Assembly (NCBI GenBank): GCA_030704615.1
Contig: CM060734.1
Location: 21,950,001-22,010,000, forward strand
Direction: 5' to 3'
DNA: 60,000 nucleotides
DNA from: Takakia lepidozioides
Taxonomy: Eukaryota > Streptophyta > Takakiopsida > Takakiales > Takakiaceae
Part shown: positions 36,467-48,918 of the stretch, piece by piece
Layout: each line of letters begins with the position of its first letter
Numbering within the stretch: position 1 is the stretch's first letter
Program-made: the position numbers and the translations under genes
The notes under the pieces: model-generated
The model's database searches: none
Seen by the model: only the letters and a program-made list of their open reading frames with translations
Told to the model about the DNA's origin: nothing

Positions 36467-37331
36467 GCGGGGGAGGGGGCGGTGGAGGTGCTGCATTGTG
36501 GTCCTACTTGCCTTAGCGATGAGCCTTCCCATACACCAGCGCCTGCTATGCGGCCATCAGTGGAGGGGTACGAGCGTCCCAAATCTGCGAGCTGTAAGCA
36601 GTTTCTGTCATGGAGGTGGAAGCAGGTGAGAATTCTATTTCGTCTTGCTCTCGTTCACATTGAATCGAATAGATTCTTCGATGTAAGATTATTGTTATTA
36701 TTATTCTTCGTTTCTTTTCTGAGAATCTTCGTCTCGAATTGAAAGATGAAATTTCGTCGGCTGGCTGCTGAGGATTTGGCCTGCTGTAGAAGTACTGCAC
36801 AGCATTGCACACATTTCCGTGCCCTATATGTGGCAGGGCGACTTCCTGTGGCTAAAATCTAGTGCCGGGATTTTTTCAACTTCTTCTGTGTGAATGAGTT
36901 TCGGAGATGAATCATAATTTTCAGGGATAGGCTCGCGCAGTGTTGGAAACGGATATGAGGAAGATGGGTAGGATTTGGATTGCTCGGTATTAGGTCTATC
37001 AATTTGTAGTGACCTGGCGCCGGTTACTTAGAATGTAGCCGCGTGACCACAATGCCGATTTTGCTGTGTCTGAACACATCTTGAGAGGTACCAGGGTTTT
37101 CTAGATCTTACCGGCTGGACTTGTTGTTGCCCCGAGGTTCGAAATTCGGTTTATACGACAATGCTATTGAAATTATAGCTCATGTGAACTGTATAAATTT
37201 GAAGTGATGCAAGTTTCCATTCTGATTTTTTGATATGTTCCTCGAGTCTACTTCTCCTACTTCGGTTCTGTGTTCATTTGAACACCTATAGTTGAGGGCC
37301 TGGCATTTCGCATTTAAGGACTGATGTCAAG
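35886..37331 (+). promoter_or_regulatory. RIBA upstream region with GA tract and possible first exon
   Basis: A pure GA tract at 36439-36466 precedes a GC-rich leader. From 36549, an ATG opens 26 codons ending exactly at a GTGAGA donor (36627). This may be the first coding exon of RIBA, followed by an intron of about 700 bp. The exon join at about 37331 is weak, so I keep it separate. The rest of the interval shows nothing else. Confidence 0.4.
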
Positions 37332-40300
37332 TGGTGCTGCTTGGGGCTATTTGGCAATTATGGTGCAAACAGTTCAGTTGGAAAGCATGGAAGTTCAACT
37401 TTCAGAGGACTGCGGATCAGACATTCCTTGGCTGGATCTGGACTTCCCGCAAGTGGCAACCATGGCTGTATTTCAGGGGCGTCCACTGTCTGTGTCAGAT
37501 GTGGAGCTAGTAATGGTGCCTATGCAAGTCAAGACATTACCAATGGCTCAATTAGGATAGGAGGTGTAGAAACCATCTTAGAAGAACGTACTTTTGAGAC
37601 TTTGGTAGCGCAAATCACACCGTCAACAGAGCAGTTTTTTGCTAGTGAGACGGAGGGGGACCCTGACCGTCCATCAGAAGGGTTCTCATCAGTTGCAGAG
37701 GCCCTGGATGTGATCAAGCAAGGGAAGGTATGCTTCTGCTTGGTTCATCTGTTGAATAATATCTCTCACAGTGGGGTCTTCCACTTCCTGCCTGTTGTTG
37801 CTGTCGTGTAGGAGTCTGCCTCTACGATTTCTACTCCAAAATGAACTCCATGTATGCACCTTCTGAGTAGTGGAGATGTGATGACAAAGTTGTACATCAT
37901 TGTGTGGCTGCAGTTTGTGGTTGTGGTAGATGACGAAAACAGAGAAAACGAAGGTGATCTTATAATGGCAGGATCAATGGTAACACCAGAAGCTATGGCT
38001 TTCTTGGTAAAGCATAGCACAGGTATAGTCTGTGTATCCATGAAGGGCGAGGACCTGGATCGCCTCAAGATTCCTCTTATGGTTTCCAGTAGGGAGAATG
38101 AGGAGGCCCTTCTCACTGCCTTTACAGTGTCAGTGGTATGTAACCTACTCAATCTTAACATACATGTAGTATGCATTATTACAAGAAGGTTGAAAATGGT
38201 AATAGATTCCATCTTGCTGGAAAGGGTGCCAATATTAAACCTTTGTCTGCAAAGAGAAGTAAATATTTTATTTGGTTTCTGGTTTCTCGGTGTAAACCAT
38301 TGTCTTTCTACATAAACCAATATCATTTTGGATTGTGCACAATTTTGGTCTAAACTTATAATGTACTTTATTTTTTATAATGTACAGGATGTGAAGGCTG
38401 AAACATCTACAGGAGTTTCAGCTCAGGATCGTTGTAAGACAATCCTTGCTTTGGCTTCCCCAGTCTCAAGGCCTGAGCACTTTCGAAGACCCGGCCATGT
38501 GTTTCCCTTGAGATACAGCGAAGGTGGGAACATCCCAGGTCTTTTCTTGTAAGCAATTATGGAACCTGGTGCCATTCTTCCATGCGTTTTATCATCTTGC
38601 TCCACTGTCAGGCAATGGCTGCTATGATATACCCTCTCTCTCTCGTGCATGGTCCCTCACTATAGCCCAAGAAAAAGTGAGGTGAATGATTCACCCAAGG
38701 TAGATCCATTAAGGTTAACACTTCTCCTTGGGAACATATGTGCACAGGTGGGGTGTTGAAGAGGGCTGGGCACACAGAAGCAGCAATGGATCTAGCAATC
38801 ATGGCTGGGTTACCGCCAGTGGGAGTATTGTGTGAGGTTGTCAATGAGAAGGATGGCTCCATGGCTCGACTGCCACACCTACACCAGTTTGCGAAGACCC
38901 ACAATCTTCCTGTGATCTCAATTGCTGACCTTGTGAGGTAATGTTCAATCTCAATCTGTGTGTGTGTGAGTGAACAGTTGTTGTGGGGGCCCTCTGGACC
39001 TCTGCAAAAGCATTAAAAGAGTCTCGTTGCACCTTCTCTTGCTACTAAAACCCGTGGGCCAAAATCTGAGGCTGAATACTCATATCAGCTGGATGCTATG
39101 GTTAAGTGCTTTCTGGACTAAATCTGGAAAACTAGTATCGACCTCCTTTCTAAAGTCAAAATACCACAACTGGAGGCACAGCATTATGCTAGTGTCCCCC
39201 ATTCTCTATTCTGCCATATTCCCGTTTTCCTCCCTTAACTGATCTGTGGCCAACGGCACTGTCTGTCCTCCCCTCTCTTTTCCTCAGAAAGGCTCCAGAC
39301 AAACCTTTATAAACCATCAACCTCTATCACAATCTTGGCATTCCAAGTAATGCCAGCACTGACAGGGCCAGTGGGTAGAGAAAACACCAAGTGCAGACAG
39401 ACCAGGAGATAGTGGTCATCCGACCACTGTCGCAAGAAAAAGAAGTCCCTAGACAATAGACAGTTGGCTGCTAAGAACAAACAGCTCTCTCTCCAGTCCA
39501 CCTGGATGTTTTGTGGAATTTACAGATGGTCTTGGTTCACTAATCTACAGGTACAAGCAGAAGAGGGAGAAATTAGTGGAACGGACAGGAGTGGCTCGGC
39601 TGCCTACCAAGTGGGGAAGCTTCAAGGCATACAGCTACCGCTCTAAGCTTGATGGCATCGAACACATGGCCATTGTCAAGGTATCATCCATCATTTCTGG
39701 CTTCTTTCATCGGTTTTTAGTTTCAGTCAGCACTACAGTAGCTGATGCGAGTGGCAATTGGTTGCCTTATTCAATGATCGTCAACAGGAGTAAAAGCATC
39801 TACAGTGCCTTAATATTGTTCATGATGGGGTCACAGATGTGGGTCTGTCCTGGACCGATGAAAGTAGATCGGACTACATCAGACGAGCTTGACAAGCTTG
39901 GATTTATTCACGATAAGAGTTTCGAATGTAGCTGAATCAGGGATAGGGGGAAAACAATATCAGTGTTTGTACTTGATCCCAATATGCTGTATTGATTTCC
40001 ACAGGGCGATATTGGCAATGGGCTGGATGTGTTCGTGAGGGTACACTCTGAGTGTTTGACTGGTGATATTTTTGGTTCCGCTCGCTGTGACTGTGGCAAC
40101 CAACTAGCCCAAGCCATGGCCCGCATTGATAAAGTGGGGAGAGGGGTCCTTGTTTACCTGCGTGGACATGAAGGCCGTGGAATTGGTCTTGGACACAAGC
40201 TTCGTGCCTATAATTTGCAAGATGCAGGCCTTGACACTGTGGAGGCCAATGTCGAACTTGGTCTGCCAATTGATTCCCGCGAGTATGGCATTGGTGCCCA

Positions 40301-40842
40301 GGTACGGTGTTGCTAGACAAAGGGAGAGAAGGGGGAACGGGGGACAGGAATTTGGCTGGGCAAAGGTTGGGTGAGGTGAAGCTCTTGTTTTTCCTGTCTC
40401 CTGTATCCGATGTGGAGTTGGGACTGAGCAGAAAGGGGGAGGAAGGAAATGTGGGTGGGAATATGGAAAGTTTAATACCTCAGCGTTGTATTATCTTTTG
40501 ATGGGTTGTTGCTGACAAAGACTTTGACATTTTGAAAATCAAGCAGATATTGAGGGGGAATGGGTGGATGGATGGGTGTGCATGTTGCAGATACTGCGGG
40601 ATTTGGGTGTCCGGACTATGAGTTTAATGACAAATAACCCTTCCAAATACATGGGCCTGAAGGGCTATGGCTTAGCAGTCACAGGCCGCATCCCAGTGAT
40701 ATCTCCCATTACAAAAGAGAACCAGCGCTACCTTGAAACAAAGCGTTCCAAGATGGGTCACATCTATGGCTCTGATCTTCTGGGCTCCTTTGAGGGTCTC
40801 TTACTCCCTAAGGATGGTGAGGATACTGGCGTTGGTGCTTAA
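37332..40842 (+). CDS. RIBA1: RIBA: DHBP synthase / GTP cyclohydrolase II, bifunctional
   Basis: Catalyses both entry steps of riboflavin synthesis in plastids: ribulose 5-phosphate to DHBP, and GTP to the diaminopyrimidine. Exons: first seen exon to 37727, then 37914-38135, 38388-38523, 38748-38937, 39551-39680, 40005-40301 and 40591-40842, in consistent phase. The DHBPS half starts [15 protein letters not shown], with the acidic metal site, and continues TGVSAQDR and [11 protein letters not shown]. The GCHII half has the zinc and catalytic motif [15 protein letters not shown], then [11 protein letters not shown] and [10 protein letters not shown]. The C-terminus ([21 protein letters not shown]) is complete to TAA. 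The post-transit part is 408 residues, as expected. The N-terminal exon is open upstream of 37530 and low in homology, as transit regions are; the true ATG is unresolved (candidate 36549). Confidence 0.95.
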
Positions 40843-41859
40843 GGGTAACTAGCGTCAAGTCTTCGTCTCAGGACGAGTGTGGGGCGGTTGGGAGCATTCA
40901 ATTTGGTCGAGTGCAGCGTGACATTTGTTTGCTACGTGCATGTTCACGGGATTTATCTGAGGTCTCTGAGCTATCTGGTGCTGGAACTATGCCTCTTGTG
41001 AAGAGGTGGTTAGTCAAGCTGGCAAGAGAGACCACTCGAGTGCAAACGTTCTGCAAATGGGTGGTGAAGAGGAGTCTCTTAAGGCAGGCTTGAAGCTTCT
41101 CCTCCCTTCACTAACGGTTGTTGTCAGGAAACACCCTTGTGCCATCTGGTTGCCTGAAATGTTGGCCTTTAAAAGGTTGTCAGGTAATGGATGCGGTTGA
41201 AGGTGACGATTTGTGAGTTTTTGGTAGTTTGGTCATGGAATCTTGTTGGGTTCCACTGAACATTTTGTCAAGAGAGATGTATAGTAGGAGCGGAAAGCAT
41301 AGCTGGGAGAAATGGGGGCCTCAACAGACCATGGCCCTTTTTGAGTGTACAATATGGCAAGGACCTTCCTGGGATTCTTGGCTTCATTCTTTCACAGGTT
41401 TTTATATTCCTCATTCATTTCATTTTTTCATTAATGGAAAACAGATTTATCAACTGAGGGGAATTCTCTTCCTGTAACACGTTGTTTGTGGTCTTGACCA
41501 TGTGTGAACTTCTCTTGCAGCATGTCTGTTTTCAGGCACCTCGATAGAAACCTGCAGAGTATGTCGATTATGTTGTGATTAGATGCTAAGGAGCAAGCTT
41601 TTACATCTCCATCGCCTGCATCATAAAACCAGATGTTTCACAATCACACATTGAATCATTCTAGAGTTCTTAGCCTTCTCGGCAAGGGGATCCTCCAAGC
41701 TTCTTGTCCTTAATGTCCCAACTAATGATCTCTTTGATGTCAGGATCTTAGACACAGTTACTGGGACAGCCAATCCAAGACCGGTGTCAGGTCTTGCTTG
41801 GGGTCAGATTAGTCTGCTTATGAAGGAGCCCCCTACCTACTCTGAACTTTGACCTGGGC
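40843..41859. other. Gene-free interval after RIBA
   Basis: Begins with the presumed RIBA 3' UTR. No coherent open frame or repeat is recognised before the LINE remnant that starts near 41860. Confidence 0.5.
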
Positions 41860-42900
41860 AAATGGAATTGTTCAAAGTCTATCTCTGTGCACTCCCTTCC
41901 CTGACTCGGTAAATGGAATTATAAGTGGTTGCATTGGTCACATTATTTGGAATGTCATTGGGAAGGCCTTTTGGAGGAAAGGACAGGTCAGTAAAAAGTG
42001 CATTCCTTTGGACATTGCTTAACAGGATTCTCTGTCAATTCTTTGTCAATCATCTTCTGCTTGCTGGTTTTGCTGAATCTCTGGAGCATTCTGTTATTTC
42101 CTCCATTTTTCTGTACCGTGCTGGTTACTGCTCAAGGGATTCTATTTCATGTGGACACTAACTTCCCTGTTGTGCTATGGACTACTATGATAATGCTCGT
42201 CTCTCTGGCTCTTCGGTTTGACGTTGGGGAGGGAAGCCCTTTTGCGATCTATGAGCAAATTAGGCTTTCAGAACATTGTCTCGGACTATGGTGTGCTTTG
42301 AGAAGAGTGGACATCTCGAATCATGTTTGCTTCATACTATGCTCAAATTTGTGTCTTGTGTAAAATCCCGTTGGGCTTCTCCGGAGAAGCAGATGTGATA
42401 TTCTCTTCTCTCTCACTTCACCTTCTGTCCACGCCCAGTTCACAAAGGATTCATCTAGATTTGCTAACGGAGGTGCCAAGGGGTATCTTGTCAACCTTTA
42501 TGCAGATGCTCTCAAGACAACCTCATTAAGGGCTTAGACGGTCGTGGGGATGGACATCATCCTCGGGCACAATCTGGACCTGCTGCCCACGCAGCAGCTG
42601 CAGGAGGTTTGCCCAATCCGTGGCCCTCCACTAGACGAAGACATCAGTTGGCATCCCTGGAAAAACCGCAAAACCAAATTCAGGGCCCATTTCTCCGAGC
42701 CACTCACGAGGAAGCATTAAACATCTGCAGCTCGCTTCTCACCTCTGCCTTCTTGGCTGTTCATACAAGGTTGTCTGCTGGCCTCGCTGTGCCCGTCGGG
42801 TCATGTACCCATCTCCCTGTTGTACGCCTCATGGCACTTGCCAGCAATTCAATTTCGGGGCACCGCCCCGAAATTAGAAAAACAAAAAAACAAAGGATAG
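41860..42900 (+). pseudogene. L1-like LINE 3' remnant
   Basis: Around 41995-42100 the frame reads SAFLWTLLNRIL followed by LLAGFAESLEH, the zf-RVT region of the L1-like elements at 25960 and 34850, with the first cysteines lost. The following sequence to about 42900, ending CCCCGAAATTAGAAAAAC and an A-rich run, is probably its 3' UTR and tail. Stops and frameshifts are frequent. Confidence 0.6.
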
Positions 42901-44190
42901 GGGCCATGGTCAGCCTTCCACCATTCTGGCAAGAGTTCTGTCTGCAGTTCTACCGCCAGCCGCTGCACTCTGCACTCACTCAAGATGCCATTGAGTTACT
43001 TCAGGATGTGCAGTTCAATATAATAACAACCAGATAAACACACACATTTGCTGTCATAGAAAGTAAGTAGAGGTGCAGCTTTGATGCTTTATTGAAAGAG
43101 GCTGTCTGGAAAGTCGTGTGTTATGGCGGAGGTTGGCTATCAATGTTGGCAGAGGCCAGGCAGATGTCGAAGGCGGACGGACGAGGCCTCATCTGTTCGT
43201 CTTCACTAGTAATTACTGTGACAGGCTGCATATATACATGTATGTGAGCACGCTGGCATGCAACGGCAACCAATCCACCTGTGGGATCACTGTCCTCGTG
43301 AACACGTACTGGTGCTGTATGTGTAATAAGACGCCAATACAGCGTAGGTATAATATCACAGCCAAACGGTACCACCACAAAATCTTCCACAGGAATGAAT
43401 CAGTCCGTCTAAGCTATGGTTGTGTCATGGTTCGCAGCGGTGGGCGGCATAAGAACTGTTTAACTACAGGACAATGATCTCAGAAGCAGATGCGGGGACA
43501 CATGTTTCATTCAATGACGTGAGCTGACTGAATCAGTCCGAACATTATTCAAAAGATGGCGCCCAAATTCCAATCCAGCCGTTTGCCCACACTGATCCTG
43601 GATTCCTGCCTGCAATCCTCGTTCGCAGATTGCATGTTTGGAGGGAAAAGATCGAGATGGATGATAGGTGAAGACTCGAGACATAGTTAGAGCCTGGCAT
43701 GGCAGAGCTTTGAACAGTCGTGATGAAGACGATTATCGAGTTCATAAAACCACGAGAAGCTCTTGATTGTGCCTGTATTATTGAAACAACACACAGCACA
43801 TCACCGGTTATGACCTGTCAATGTTGCTATGGTGACCGGTGGTGGACGGTGGGTGTGCTTGAAACGCACGGATAAATAATAAATGTAACCGGTAGTAGCA
43901 GGTTGCGTCATCCTGCCTCCGCCGTCCTTCCCACACGCCGCTCCTTCTTCCCTCTCCTCAGGACTTTACAGTAAGTATCCTCTTCTCTCGCTCGCTACGT
44001 CTCGCTGCCGTCGTAGAGCCCGCAGTATTTGTGTGCTTGTGGGGCTCTTGTCTCTTCCGCGTGTTCAGAGAGAGCTTACAGCCTCGGTTTACATCGTGAG
44101 CCCGTTTTTCAGGTCAGCGAGAGCTCGAGGTGTTACTCGGCAGCGGCATATTTGAGTTGGGCAAAGTAGGGTGAAGGAAAGTCCAGCAGC
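42901..44190 (+). promoter_or_regulatory. Interval with LTPG promoter and leader intron
   Basis: 43000-43860 holds nothing I recognise. A TATA-like GATAAATAATAAATG lies at about 43870. A leader from about 43910 contains a likely 5' UTR intron, with donor GTAAGT at 43971 and acceptor TTTTTCAG ending at 44112, after which the next exon runs into the LTPG start codon. Confidence 0.45.
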
Positions 44191-45561
44191 ATGGTGTTGT
44201 CCAGGGCGATGGCGACAGCGGGCTTGGCCATTGCACTAGCAGTGGTGTGCGGGGTGAACTTTGCTGTTGTGGGAGCTGCCCCGCCTCTGCCGGACTGCAA
44301 CAACCAGTTCGCTCAGATGGTGCCATGCATCTCGTTTGTGGAGGGAACTGCGGCAGGCGCCCCTTCCAAGGCCTGTTGTTCCGCTCTTCAGGACGTGAGG
44401 GCACACAGCCCTGTGTGTTTGTGTGAGTTGATTGCTCCTGGAGGCGCCGGAGGTGCCGGAAGTGCCGGAGGAGGTGCGTCTGGGATCAACACCACCTTGG
44501 CGTTGATGCTTCCCGGCTTGTGCAAAGTAGAGGCCAATGCAGGCCACTGCACCGGTAGGTCCTTTCCCCACGTTGATTTTTCCCTAAACTTTTGCTGCCA
44601 TTGTCCTCCTTTGAAGATCTTCCATTGTTTTCTTCTACAACTCTAGATCTATGTGAATTCGCTGTTTTCCTTAGCATTTTGTATCTGAATAGGGAGGGCC
44701 GGAGGATACTTTGAATCTGTACAAAGACAGGCAGGTGTGCCTTTGTGCAGCTGTTCAACAGTCCCCTCTCAAGGCTGTCATGGTTTTGGTTAGTCCAGGC
44801 ACCTCGTGGCAACCATAACTTCGACTAGGAATATGCCGCGTATGAAGTGGCAGCTCGTTTACGTCGTGTTTCCTACACCTTTCCCCGCAGGATGTCCTGC
44901 TTCAGAAACTTGCGACTCCAAGAATGTATGTTGTTCTTGAAGTCTTCTGGCTGAAGGACAACCAATCTGGGTGTGGGTTCCCCGTGCGTTTATGCAAGCA
45001 GCTCGCTCCTGGAGGCGTCTTAACTTGTAATTGTGTGCATGTATATGGCTGCAGCTTTGCTGAACGGAACCCCCATTCCTGCGCCCTCTGCTTTACCAAG
45101 TTCCCCTAAAGGTGTGTTATCTCAAGCTCTCAATCACTTGCCCTGAATGCATTTTTAATCTACCTTTCTGCTGTTTTCCCCTCCTCGATTAACTGGCTAT
45201 TCTTTCCCCTGGGAAGATGCTCTCGCTGCTATTGTGGATATTTTGGGAGATGTACTGACGGATATTCCTGCTAGGCACTAAACTTGTGGAAGCTTGGTTT
45301 GACTTTCCCTCACATGCCATTGTCTTCGATAGTGAGAAACATCGGTGAGAAAGAGAGAAACATCGGTGACATGTTGGTGCTGCTTCCATCACAGGGGAAG
45401 TTCCGGCTGCTGCTGCTGCCAGCGGCCCCTCGACCGCTCCTCCCATCTCCACTGGTGGAACCCCTGGTTCACCATCCAAGGCATCTCCTTCGACTCTGCC
45501 AGCATTTAGTCTGTTGTTGGCAGCTCTGGCAGGCTTGCGGGTTGTCATCCTTGTTCTATAG
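44191..45561 (+). CDS. LTPG: GPI-anchored non-specific lipid-transfer protein
   Basis: Secreted lipid-binding protein tethered to the outer plasma membrane; LTPGs export cuticle, suberin or wall lipids. Exons 44191-44554, 45055-45111 and 45395-45561 give 195 residues. Residues 1-30 form a signal peptide with an Ala/Val-rich core. The eight-cysteine nsLTP pattern follows in order: PDC, MVPC, ACC, CLC, GLC, GHC. A Gly/Ala loop sits between the CLC and GLC cysteines. After the fold comes a Pro/Ser/Ala-rich linker, and the protein ends in a hydrophobic tail (FSLLLAALAGLRVVILVL) after small residues, the classic GPI signal. A second ATG six codons downstream is possible. A 35-nt exon-like stretch at 44891-44925 between splice-like sites would shift the frame if included, so I leave it out. 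Confidence 0.87.
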
Positions 45562-46949
45562 AAATCAATGGAGCTGCAAGTTTAACTGGGTTCTCTCATT
45601 GTTTGGAAAGTGTTTTGGTAGTGGTAGAAAGGTCTGGGGTTGGACTCCTTGCTCGATTCCCTTACTCTAGTGTTCAAGAGAAATGTATTGCACCATTGCT
45701 GGGTCTAAGTAAGTACGGCTCTATCCTCTGTGCTACTATCCTGCCCTGGTTAGGTGTTTAAATAACATTGATGTCATTATTTCAGAACAAACCCTTCATA
45801 GAAAATGAGGAAGTATCTGTTGCCTGGTACAAAAAGTTAACATATATAGTAGAGTTCATACAACGTCGCTTTCTTAACTAGTCCACGTATCTATCTTAAT
45901 GTCAACTGAATTCAATGAATTGTGAAGTTATATCCTAGTTATGAACTCTTTAGAAACTGTCAACATATTGGTGATTGATATCATGGCATAAAGGATAAAG
46001 CTGACTCCGTTAGCAGGAAGTGCAAGCCACAAAATTCAACCTGTATCGGAAGTTCCACAGTAGTACACATGGGCCAAGTAAGTTATGGTAAGTTATTGTA
46101 AGTTGTGGCAACTATCTTTCCTAGCAACGTTAGCTCGGAAGGAGTGTGGATAATGTCTGTGGCACCTCGAGATCGACTGAAACTTCGGCCTTTTCATGGA
46201 CAGCTTGTAACAGATCTTGCCAGTCAATGGCAACCTCATTTGATCGCCCCGGGAAGTGCAAAGTATGCCTCCAGGGAGTCCCGAACACCTTAGAACAGTG
46301 TTTTTTCTCGTCCACTTTTGCTTGCCAGATTTCTCGCCCCTTGGGCATTAGCTTAACTCTGTCTGCCATTTATTGAATCTGGGTAACGGTCATCAGCCTT
46401 GGAGTAAGTGCCAGATCTGGTCATGCACGGGCCTTTCATTCCTTGGAGCATCTGGTTACGTAGATGTGATAAGTAGTTACTAGTTACCTCTTCTCTCTTC
46501 TCTCTTCTCTCTCCGCTCCTTCCATCCACCCTAATCTTCATTTATTACGATCTTATAACTGAGGCTTGGGGGCCCGGTGCTGACAGCTTTAGCCCAGGTG
46601 CTCTCAAAGCAATCGAACCAACATTAAAGGCTTCCACGTTTGGAGGGAGCGGAGAGCCATTCTCTGCTCCAGGTAAGTTATTCGGACTCTGGGCACAATC
46701 TGGGCACCTCCAGCCCACCAACGGTTGGAGGCTGGCCCATCTCGTCACCTTCACTGCTGAAGACATTAATGTTTCGTCTGCCTTCGAAGTTCGGGCTGGG
46801 CTGAGGTTCTGCTCCCGCTACTGCCTGATTTTATGTTGGGGGATGCCTATTTATTGACTGGCTCCTCCTTACAAAGGAGACTACAGATCAGCGTCAAAAA
46901 AAAGATGCCACATTAAACCTGTACTGAATGTACTTCCAAGTTCCCTTGG
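45562..46949 (+). pseudogene. Interval with small LINE zf-RVT relic
   Basis: At about 46245-46330 a frame reads CKVCLQGVPNTLEQCFFSS, matching the spacing of the L1-like zf-RVT motif (CxxC, then ESLEHC). Surrounding sequence on both sides is degenerate, and TCTCTTC repeats occur at about 46490-46510. The first few hundred bases are probably LTPG 3' UTR. No host gene is seen. Confidence 0.5.
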
Positions 46950-47563
46950 TAAAAAAGCCTTTATTAAATTCTGAATTATTTATATCGTTTTTTTAAAAGA
47001 TAGAAGGATGCCAGACCACTTTTAGACTTAAGTGGAAGAACAAGTTGCATATAGCAATAAAAGATCTAATAGTTTATTTTTAATCATTTTTTAGTTATTT
47101 TTAGTATTCATCTTTTTAGTCATAACTTAAATTAGAATCATTAAAAGTTATATTACTGTACGAATTAAATCAACGCATATTTACTATTAAAATAATAATC
47201 AAAATAATCAAAATTTAACTTTTATACAACCACTCACTTGTAATTACACAATGCTCTTAAACATGTAACAATCAGGTATATTATATATTATATATATATA
47301 TATTCAAAAATCTATCACACAACATTGAGTCTCACTTTCATTTTTTAAACATCTAAAGATTGGACATGCAACAATCTGATTCTAAGTATTTCAATCTATT
47401 TTTTCTTTCTATTGTAATTAATTAAGAGAGTCGGACTATAGGCAACATTGTCAAAAACTGTGAAAGATGTAGAGAAATGTTGGAAGAGGCTAAGCGAGAT
47501 CATGAGAGACTTGAAAATTCTAAAAGCAAAGAATATTTCCTAAGGGAAATAGAAAAAATATGA

Positions 47564-47765
47564 ACTACTATAATAAATGTATCAACTTTGATTATTATAT
47601 TTATGAATCACATACTATTTATTGGTATGTACAGACAAAATTGGTAGGTTGTCATCATTTATTATAATTAAAATAAAACTTTATTTTCGATAAACGTTCA
47701 TACATCCATTTGTAATGCACCGACATCCTTTTTTGAAATAAACCTTTACGTGTTAGTACTTGTGA
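47564..47765. repeat. Long direct repeat, left copy
   Basis: About 200 bp beginning TATAATAAATGTATCAACTTTG and including TTTGTAATGCACCGACAT, repeated with moderate divergence at 48919-49120. The copies are about 1355 bp apart and bracket the palindromic array. They could be LTR-like ends, or one register of a larger tandem unit. Confidence 0.8.
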
Positions 47766-47819
47766 TAAAAATAGAAAAATAGTAAGATATATATTATTAT
47801 TTATAACTGCCATTAGAAC

Positions 47820-48905
47820 TCCTTAGGACTGCTATAAAGAATCCTAAGAGGGGGAAAATGGAAATATATAAATTATTATTTATAATTGCCTTGAAGACAC
47901 CTACGAGGGGGAAAATACAAATATATACGTGATTATTTATAATTACCCTTAGAATTTCTTAGGACAGTCTAAGGAGTCCTAAGAGGAAAAAAATGGAAAG
48001 ACATAAATATTTGCCCTTAAGACCTGTTTAGGCAGCCTAAGGGGTTATAAGAAGGGGAGAATGGAAACATATAAATTAATATCTATAATTACCCTTAGTA
48101 AGAAGGAAAAAATTGAAAGATGTAAATTATTATTTATAATTGCCCTTAGGACTCTTTAGGGCAGCCCTAAGGAGTCCTAAGAGGGAAAAATGGAAATTTA
48201 TAAACTAATATTTATAATTACCCTTAGGATTCCTTAGGACTGCCCTAAGGAGTCCTAAGAGAGGGGAAAATAAAAACATATTTATAATTACCCTTAGGGC
48301 TTCATAGGACAGTCCTAAGATGAGAAAATGGAAAGACATAAATAATTGTCCTTAAGACCAGTTTAGGGCCGCCCTAAGGAGTCCTAAGAAGGGGAAAATT
48401 GAAAGATGTAAATTACTATCTATAATTGCCCTTAGGACTCCTTAGGGCGGCCCTAATGAGTCCTAAGAGGGGGAAAATAAAAATATAAAAATTATTATTT
48501 ATAATTGCCCTTAGGACTACTTTAGGCCGCCCTAATGAGTCCTAAGAGGGGGGAAAATAAAAACATATAAATTATTATTTATGATTACCCTTATGATTTC
48601 TTAGGACTGTCCTAAGGACTCCTAAGAGGAGAAAAATGGAAAGACATAAATAATTGCCCTTAAGACCCATTTCGACAACCTAAGGGGTTATAAGAGGAGG
48701 AAAATAGAAACATATAAACTATTATCTATAATTGCCTTTAGGACTCTTTAGGGTCGCCCTAAGGAGTCCTAAGGGCAAATATAAGTAATAATTAGGACTC
48801 TTTAGGGCCGCCCTAAGGAGAGGGGAAAATAGAAAGATGTAAATTGTTATGTTTGATTGCTCTTAGGACTCATTAGGGTGGCCCTAAGGAGTCCCACGGG
48901 AAATA
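47820..48905. repeat. Palindromic tandem array
   Basis: About fourteen degenerate units, 55-105 bp each. The unit core is a palindrome: an arm CTTAGGACTCCTTAGGGC, one to two central bases, then the complementary arm. An AT-rich spacer with GGGGAAAATGGAAA and TATAAATTATTATTTATAAT separates the cores. Best-preserved cores lie at about 48147-48182, 48429-48469 and 48739-48774. Some units carry a variant core (CCTTAAGACC...GGGGTTATAAG) that recurs beside the same neighbour type, so a higher-order pattern of about 300-345 bp is visible. Confidence 0.88.
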
Positions 48906-48918
48906 AAAATAAAAAAAG

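Noticed and set aside
36520-36629. Alternative ATG at 36520 as RIBA start
   Set aside because: Its frame (MSLPIHQRLLCGHQW) hits a stop without reaching a donor in phase; the ATG at 36549 fits the GTGAGA donor better, though even that join is unproven.
47820-48905. CRISPR-like array
   Set aside because: Spacers are themselves repetitive, unit lengths vary and the context is a plant nuclear genome; this is a satellite.
47820-48905. Interstitial telomere array
   Set aside because: TTTAGGG and CCCTAA words occur once per palindrome arm and never as tandem heptamers.
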